This document shows, one piece after another, positions 41,604 to 45,850 of a DNA stretch of 45,850 nucleotides (position 1 is its first letter; each line of letters opens with the position of its first letter). The translations under genes were made by a program, and so were the position numbers. Under the pieces are notes generated by a model. It had not been told where the DNA came from. It was given only the letters and a program-made list of their open reading frames with translations, and searched no databases. The DNA comes from a bacterium (GTDB lineage: Bacteria; Zixibacteria; MSB-5A5; WJJR01), in contig JAKAKI010000073.1 of assembly GCA_021813505.1 (NCBI GenBank), forward strand, positions 1 to 45,850, in the 5' to 3' direction.

Positions 41604-42082
41604 CTTGCAACCGGTCGCGAGCTCAACTGCAGCGCGGCAAACAGTGGACGGTGGCAGATGACAACCCAGAGGAGCAGCGGGAGGGCATCAGAAAAGAGAA
41701 ACCATGGCGACAGAAGCCGGTAGGCAGTCGGATCGAGCTGATGGGCGATGAGGATTGCCCGTACGATCAGAGTGAAACACATATGCCAGACAAGTATGCC
41801 GCCAAACCCGGCCAGCGCGCCCCACAGGCGCCGTTTCCAACTGATTCCCCACATCGCCGCCATCAGGCTCAGAAACGGCAGGATGTTATAGAAGCGGTCC
41901 ACGATGACCTCCGCCGCATCACGAAGCGAATTGGGCGGAATTCCAAATACGTCGTACACCGGGAGAGCAACCGTGCGAAACAAGAGCGTGTACGCCAGCC
42001 GCCCCTGCCACTCCCACACGACATAGAGTACGACAGAAACCGTGGAAAGGCGAACCAGGAACCACAGTAATGTCTTCCGCAT
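41600..42082 (-). CDS. Membrane protein linked to exosortase
   Basis: 160 residues, four or five membrane segments (TLLWFLVRLSTVSVVLYVVW; NILPFLSLMAAMWG; LLSPWFLFSDALPLLLWVVI). No family recognised. It begins 12 bases after the exosortase gene and overlaps the nuclease start by four bases, so it is made with both. Likely an exosortase partner or an envelope protein of that system. Confidence 0.7.
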   Translation of the reverse strand: MRKTLLWFLVRLSTVSVVLYVVWEWQGRLAYTLLFRTVALPVYDVFGIPPNSLRDAAEVIVDRFYNILPFLSLMAAMWGISWKRRLWGALAGFGGILVWHMCFTLIVRAILIAHQLDPTAYRLLSPWFLFSDALPLLLWVVICHRPLFAALQLSSRPVAR

Positions 42083-42094
42083 ACCAGAGTGTGA

Positions 42095-42682
42095 TCACCG
42101 CGACAGGCGGCTCGCAATCAGTTTGATCCAAAGAATCCAGACACTGACAATCATCAGGATCAGCGTAGCCTGCCAGAAATAGATATGCATGAAATCAAAT
42201 GACCCCGGCCAGCGCCCACCCACGGCCACAAGAAACATCATACGCAGGACATTGATGAAAAGCAGGGCGATCATTCCTCCGAATACGCCAATCATTTTGG
42301 CACGCCACCGCGCGGGGAATGCGACGACCGCCGCCCAAAAGATGATCACTTCGTAAACGCCGGTGCACTCCTCGATCACCTCGACCGAGATCCCCGGCGC
42401 GACGATGAAACGTCCATCGACCGTGGCGTTGACACCAAACAACCGAAGACCCAAGCCGACCACCGAGGCGGTGCCGGCCATGAACTTCACCATTTGATCG
42501 TTGTAGCGAATCGAGAGAGGCGGGTAGATAAGTGACAGAACTCCGAGCGTCAGCACGAAGAGAACCACGAATCGCACGGCCGGCGGCAGCCGACGCCAGC
42601 GGGCGACCAATCCGGAACCACCAGGGGATGCGGCCGATGAATCGCCCGTTGCCGAGAATTCCTTTCCCGTGTCGGTTCCCAT
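42095..42682 (-). CDS. Exosortase/archaeosortase family protein
   Basis: 195 residues from the ATG at 42682 (a TTG at 42697 is also possible). Membrane cysteine transpeptidase that would cleave and attach proteins with a C-terminal sorting tail. The triad is seen: Cys106 in EECTGVYEVIIFWAAV, Arg147 in INVLRMMFLV and His166 in FMHIYFWQ, between membrane segments. The short length and EECTGVYE suit the XrtH-like single-domain group. No PEP-CTERM-like tail occurs in any complete protein of the window, so the substrate is elsewhere. Divergent from the histidine kinase. Confidence 0.85.
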   Translation of the reverse strand: MGTDTGKEFSATGDSSAASPGGSGLVARWRRLPPAVRFVVLFVLTLGVLSLIYPPLSIRYNDQMVKFMAGTASVVGLGLRLFGVNATVDGRFIVAPGISVEVIEECTGVYEVIIFWAAVVAFPARWRAKMIGVFGGMIALLFINVLRMMFLVAVGGRWPGSFDFMHIYFWQATLILMIVSVWILWIKLIASRLSR

Positions 42683-42872
42683 GATTCCGCAGGTCAATAG
42701 CCGCTCAGTACTACCGATAATCTATAACGGGCCATGTGATTAGTCCAGTGCTGATGTGATTGGGCGTTGGACTTGGCGGGTGGGTGCTGCCCGAACGCCC
42801 CGTGAAACGATCGGGCGCTCCGATGGCCCGCTACGGGTCACGGGGCCGGCGAATTCCGCATTCCGGTGGAGC

Positions 42873-44897
42873 ATGTTGAACTGGCTGTCAACCAAGACAA
42901 TCTCTGGCCGGGGCCGAACGAACGCGTCACCAGCCGCGGCCAGCACACCGATTGCATTCTCACGGCATGTGCGGGAGATCTTCTTCTTCCTGATCGTTCT
43001 GGTGGCGGCCAGCAATGTCTCTGGCATTTTCCTTTTGGACCGAATTGTGCGCCGCGAGGATGCACGGGTAACCGGAACCCTCAACGCCGCGCTCGATGTC
43101 ATCAGCCGGCATCACGCGTCAATTCCCGCCACACCGATGACTCCCGCGGAGCTGGCCACGCTGGCACGGGAGAACGATCTGGGTGATCTGATTGTGGCCT
43201 ATCCCCGGCCGGACGGCGGCGCTGTCCGTTGGAATGTCATACGCACCTCGGGTTCAGAAGCTGCGAATGCGGCCCAGGGTAAGTTTGAGGATAAGCCGCA
43301 GACACCGGAAAGCGGGTGGGGCGCCGACGGGGAGTACTGGAAATACCTGACGATTCAAGGAGCGATCGGCGGACAACCGGCGCAATTGTGCGCGGGTGTT
43401 GCCGCGCCCGGACTTGGGGCACTGCGGCGCCAGTTCCGGCTGGAACTCTGGGTGCGCGGATTCATCGTGGCGGCTTTTGTCCTTTTCGCGCTCCTGTTTC
43501 ACCGTATCGTGCTTCTTCCCTTCCGCGACATGCGCCAGCGTGCCTCGGCGCTGGTCGCCAGCGGGCTGCTCCCGGAAGCGCCAGGCCATCCAGCCGACGA
43601 CCCGGAGTATGTCATCTCCACCTTTGATGTGCTGGTACGACGCCTGATCGAGGAGGCCGACACCAGCCGCGAGCAGGCAGTCAAATCCGAAAAGCGTGCC
43701 CGCAACATCGAACGGTTCAACGAGTACATGCTCGCGTCGATGAGCACCGGCGTGCTCATCCTGGGGCACGACGGCATCATCCTGAAGGCGAATCGCGCGT
43801 CGCAAGTGATCTTGCGATCCGACGTTTCGGCCATGCCCGGCAAGGATTACCGGGCGGCGGGTTTGTATCCGGAGATGGTCGCGGTCATTCAAGAGGGGCT
43901 TCGGGACGGCCAATTGTACTCGCGGCGGGAAATGCGGATTGAGCGGATGGGGGATGAAGGACCGCTGTACCTCGGTGTGAATACGTCGCTGATTCGTAAT
44001 GAATTCGATGAAGTGGTCGGACTCAGCGTCCTGATGACTGATCTGACCGAGATCAAGCGGCTCTACGATGAACTCGCCGAGAATCAGCGGCTGGCCGATC
44101 TGGGTGAGATGGCCGCGGGTCTGGCCCACCAGCTCCGCAACTCGATGGCGGCAATCTTGGGCTATGGTAAGTTGCTTCGCGAAATGACCGGGGGTGACAC
44201 GCAGTCATCAGGATGGGCCGATTCGGTGATCGGCGAAACGGAAGAAACGGTCCTGATGCTGGAGCGTTTTCTGTCATTCGCTCGGCCACTGACCGGAGAT
44301 CGCGAGCCGGTCGACTTGGGTGAGGTTATCCAGGATTCTATCGCCACGACTGAGGCTTTGGCGCACAATTCGCAGATTCACGTGACACTTCATCTATCGA
44401 GTGCTAATGCGTTGCCACACAACGTTATTGGCGATTCACTCCTCCTCCGGCAGATCTTTGTAAATCTGCTTCAGAACAGCATCGAAGCAATGACCAGCCC
44501 GGGTGAAATCGCCGTGACTGTTCACTCCCCGTCCAGCGCGCCTGGTGAATCACGGGTGGCCGTATTCCCAAGTGACACGAAAGCGATCCGTGAGTGGACA
44601 ACCGGGCAAGAGCGGGAAGGATTCTTCCGGATTGAAATCGCTGATCAGGGGCCGGGCATTCCCGAGAGCGACCGCAACCGTATCTTCCGGCCCTTCTTTA
44701 CATCCAAAGAAACAGGAACCGGACTGGGCCTTCCACTGGCCAAGAAGATTGCCGTGTTTCACGGCGGCAATCTGACCTTGGAGAAATCGGGACCGGATGG
44801 CTCAGTGTTCGTCGTGTCGCTGCCAGCGCAGCGTATTCGAGAGACCGAGGCAGGACGCTCCGACAAACGAATCGCCCCGGCCAGCGCCACCACATGA
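42873..44897 (+). CDS. Sensor histidine kinase, NtrB-like, with PAS domain
   Basis: 674 residues from the ATG at 42873 (GGTGGAG just upstream; the frame is open from 42756 but that start is worse). Two membrane segments (~35-56, ~191-213) enclose a ~135-residue extracytoplasmic sensor. HAMP-like stretch, then a PAS domain (~285-400: MSTGVLILGHDGIILKANRA). The phospho-acceptor is His419 in MAAGLAHQLRNSMAAILGYG, followed by the ATPase domain: FVNLLQNSIEA (N), DQGPGIPE (G1), FFTSKETGTGLGLPL (F/G2). The DHp sequence resembles NtrB/AtoS types that pair with sigma-54 activators. No response regulator is in the window. Confidence 0.9.
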   Translation: MLNWLSTKTISGRGRTNASPAAASTPIAFSRHVREIFFFLIVLVAASNVSGIFLLDRIVRREDARVTGTLNAALDVISRHHASIPATPMTPAELATLARENDLGDLIVAYPRPDGGAVRWNVIRTSGSEAANAAQGKFEDKPQTPESGWGADGEYWKYLTIQGAIGGQPAQLCAGVAAPGLGALRRQFRLELWVRGFIVAAFVLFALLFHRIVLLPFRDMRQRASALVASGLLPEAPGHPADDPEYVISTFDVLVRRLIEEADTSREQAVKSEKRARNIERFNEYMLASMSTGVLILGHDGIILKANRASQVILRSDVSAMPGKDYRAAGLYPEMVAVIQEGLRDGQLYSRREMRIERMGDEGPLYLGVNTSLIRNEFDEVVGLSVLMTDLTEIKRLYDELAENQRLADLGEMAAGLAHQLRNSMAAILGYGKLLREMTGGDTQSSGWADSVIGETEETVLMLERFLSFARPLTGDREPVDLGEVIQDSIATTEALAHNSQIHVTLHLSSANALPHNVIGDSLLLRQIFVNLLQNSIEAMTSPGEIAVTVHSPSSAPGESRVAVFPSDTKAIREWTTGQEREGFFRIEIADQGPGIPESDRNRIFRPFFTSKETGTGLGLPLAKKIAVFHGGNLTLEKSGPDGSVFVVSLPAQRIRETEAGRSDKRIAPASATT

Positions 44898-44951
44898 CCG
44901 CCGCAAGTCGCAGCCAGGTGAAGCAATCCCATCACGCAATGTCAGTCAGCA

Positions 44952-44980
44952 TTGACTTGCCACACCGTGCTCTTTATTCT
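44952..44980 (+). promoter_or_regulatory. Sigma-70 promoter of tRNA-Leu
   Basis: TTGACT (44952-44957), 17 bases, TATTCT (44975-44980): each box has one mismatch to consensus and the spacing is ideal. It leaves a ~50-base leader before the tRNA. Confidence 0.75.
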
Positions 44981-45037
44981 GGAATCCGTTCGATGTCTTC
45001 GGCGGCCGGGTCTGCGGTGGCTGGAGACGCAAGCGAC

Positions 45038-45123
45038 GCCGGAGTGGTGAAATTGGCAGACGCGCCGGACTCAAAATCCGGTGGGACCTAAATCCCGTGT
45101 CGGTTCGATTCCGACCTCCGGCA
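45038..45123 (+). tRNA. tRNA-Leu, anticodon CAA
   Basis: 86 bases. Acceptor stem GCCGGAG (45038-45044) pairs with CTCCGGC (45116-45122), then discriminator A. The anticodon loop is CTCAAAA, giving CAA for codon UUG. The long variable arm (GGGACCTAAATCCC) is typical of class II tRNA-Leu, and the T loop TTCGATT is canonical. CCA is not encoded. Confidence 0.96.
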
Positions 45124-45302
45124 GAGTACGGGCCGCAACATTTCGATTCAACCATTCTCGGAACTTCCCCTGGATTAGGGGCATTTGCGTGAAGTAGAAC
45201 CATGTCGTGATTTGGGATCTATCGGCTGCGATTCGCTTGATCGATCGGTCTCCTGGGCTTGTTGAAAGACCGCGCTCGATCTACTCGACAACCCAATCAT
45301 TC

Positions 45303-45437
45303 GGCGCCACGGACCAGGAAGACCAAGCGGCTTTTCTGCTCGACCTTCCTGGTCCGTGTCTTTTTTCTGACTGTGAGAAGAAGACACGGGCAAGCGGATT
45401 CTCCAAAGAGCCGAAGAATCTGCTTGTCCGTGGCACC
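45303..45437. repeat. Bipartite back-to-back hairpin element, copy 2
   Basis: Same plan as 3751-3881. Ends GGCGCCACGGAC and GTCCGTGGCACC. Hairpin 1: perfect 14-bp stem 45308-45321 / 45345-45358, loop with CGGCTTTT, then TCTTTTTTC. Hairpin 2: 18-bp stem 45385-45402 / 45415-45432, of which two are G-T pairs, loop CCAAAGAGCCGA. The inner stem sequences are unrelated to copy 1. It lies 180 bases after the tRNA, so hairpin 1 could end the tRNA transcript. Confidence 0.82.
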
Positions 45438-45750
45438 CCGCTGGCGGACTGGGCTATTCACCAGCCCCCCGGTCGCGGTCGCCACTGTTCCACTGCAGCT
45501 TTTCAGAAGCTCACTCGCACGCCTTTCGGCGGCGAAAATACCCCGCCGCCCATTCTCGATTTGGCCGAGTTTCGCGAATGACCGATCCGTCAGTTCACCG
45601 ATCCTGCGCCCTGCTCCACGGTGCCTCACTCTCGACCGCTTGGGACAGGCCTGCCGGTGACATCAGGCATCGGTTGTCAGCGAGCGTGTGACCCGTTTCT
45701 CACAGCCATCGCGTTGCCTACACATGAATCATAGACACCACATTGAGGTA
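45438..45750. other. 313 bases without a supported gene
   Basis: Open frames here run through the repeat element and have no RBS or protein-like pattern. Apart from the promoter at 45751 nothing is seen. Confidence 0.5.
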
Positions 45751-45779
45751 TTGACGACACGGCGTAATTAAGCTATTTT
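45751..45779 (+). promoter_or_regulatory. Sigma-70 promoter of the gene at 45813
   Basis: TTGACG (45751-45756), 17 bases, TATTTT (45774-45779), about 25 bases before the ribosome binding site of the last gene. Confidence 0.7.
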
Positions 45780-45812
45780 GTCAGGGTAGTACGGGCTTTC
45801 CTCGGAGGTGGA

Positions 45813-45850
45813 ATGCAATCACAAGTTCGGATACTCCTGTTTCTTGCTCT
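45813..45850 (+). CDS. Start of an exported protein gene, cut by the window end
   Basis: ATG at 45813 with GGAGG (45804-45808) upstream and a good promoter at 45751. The 12 visible codons read MQSQVRILLFLA, which looks like the opening of a signal peptide or membrane anchor. The product cannot be named. Confidence 0.6.
   Translation, partial: MQSQVRILLFLA

Noticed and set aside
42760-42800. Sigma-54 promoter ahead of the histidine kinase gene
   Set aside because: A GG...GC pair exists but with nine instead of ten bases between, and the flanking bases do not match.
45038-45123. tRNA-Leu as integration site of a mobile element
   Set aside because: No duplicate of the tRNA 3' end was seen within the window and no integrase gene is present.
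45207-45660. Two overlapping plus-strand frames of 124 and 133 codons
   Set aside because: They pass through the bipartite hairpin element and lack RBS and protein-like composition.

Overview
The window is GC-rich bacterial chromosome carrying a flagellar filament cluster, general metabolism, cell-envelope genes and an unusually dense set of intergenic palindromes. The host looks like a motile Gram-negative bacterium. Lipoproteins with lipoboxes, a predicted outer-membrane barrel, an exosortase and large secreted proteins with C-terminal FlgD/T9SS-like Ig modules all point that way. This mix, together with the bipartite gene neighbourhoods, suggests an FCB-side candidate phylum such as Zixibacteria, but that is an inference from gene style and no marker gene settles it.

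Layout. 1-130: start of a leftward gene with a strong ribosome binding site and a palindromic operator. 513-3742: four rightward genes for exported proteins (FN3 lipoprotein, tiny CxxCH lipoprotein, DUF4384/PEGA protein, small Lys-rich exported protein). 3743-4196: a mosaic of palindromic repeats and duplicated gene ends. 4193-14088: leftward block with an MFS permease, ilvE, tyrA, aroH, an outer-membrane barrel candidate, an ECF S component, a secreted MXAN_6640-type metalloprotease and bifunctional ftcD. 14566-15406: leftward pair of a MauD/TlpA-like membrane thioredoxin and a six-cysteine secreted mini-protein, divergent from a large secreted protein (to 18260). 18406-20130: proS, leftward.

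20469-37849 is a leftward flagellar region. Read in transcription order it is csrA, a 68-codon coupled ORF, flgL, fliW, two giant TPR-glycosyltransferases, two methyltransferases, flagellin, flaG, fliD, fliS and a flgN-like gene. csrA has a very good sigma-28 promoter. The flagellin leader has GGA motifs at its ribosome binding site, so the CsrA-FliW-flagellin homeostasis circuit known from Bacillus probably works here. The glycosyltransferases between fliW and flagellin suggest filament glycosylation. flgK is not in the window.

38276-45850: a CoA-binding protein, a GtrA-GT39 fusion glycosyltransferase, a leftward exosortase operon (exosortase, membrane protein, nuclease lipoprotein), a divergent NtrB-like histidine kinase, tRNA-Leu(CAA) with its promoter, and the start of a rightward exported protein.

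The most unusual signal is in the repeats. A ~130-bp element occurs twice (3751-3881 and 45303-45437). Each copy is two back-to-back terminator-like hairpins whose bases and loops are conserved while the stems differ but stay self-complementary. A second family (5'-TAGGG plus GC palindrome) supplies the in-frame TAG stop codon of three different genes. A thioredoxin/six-Cys peptide pair and a translationally coupled ORF between csrA and flgL are the best candidates for undescribed protein systems.
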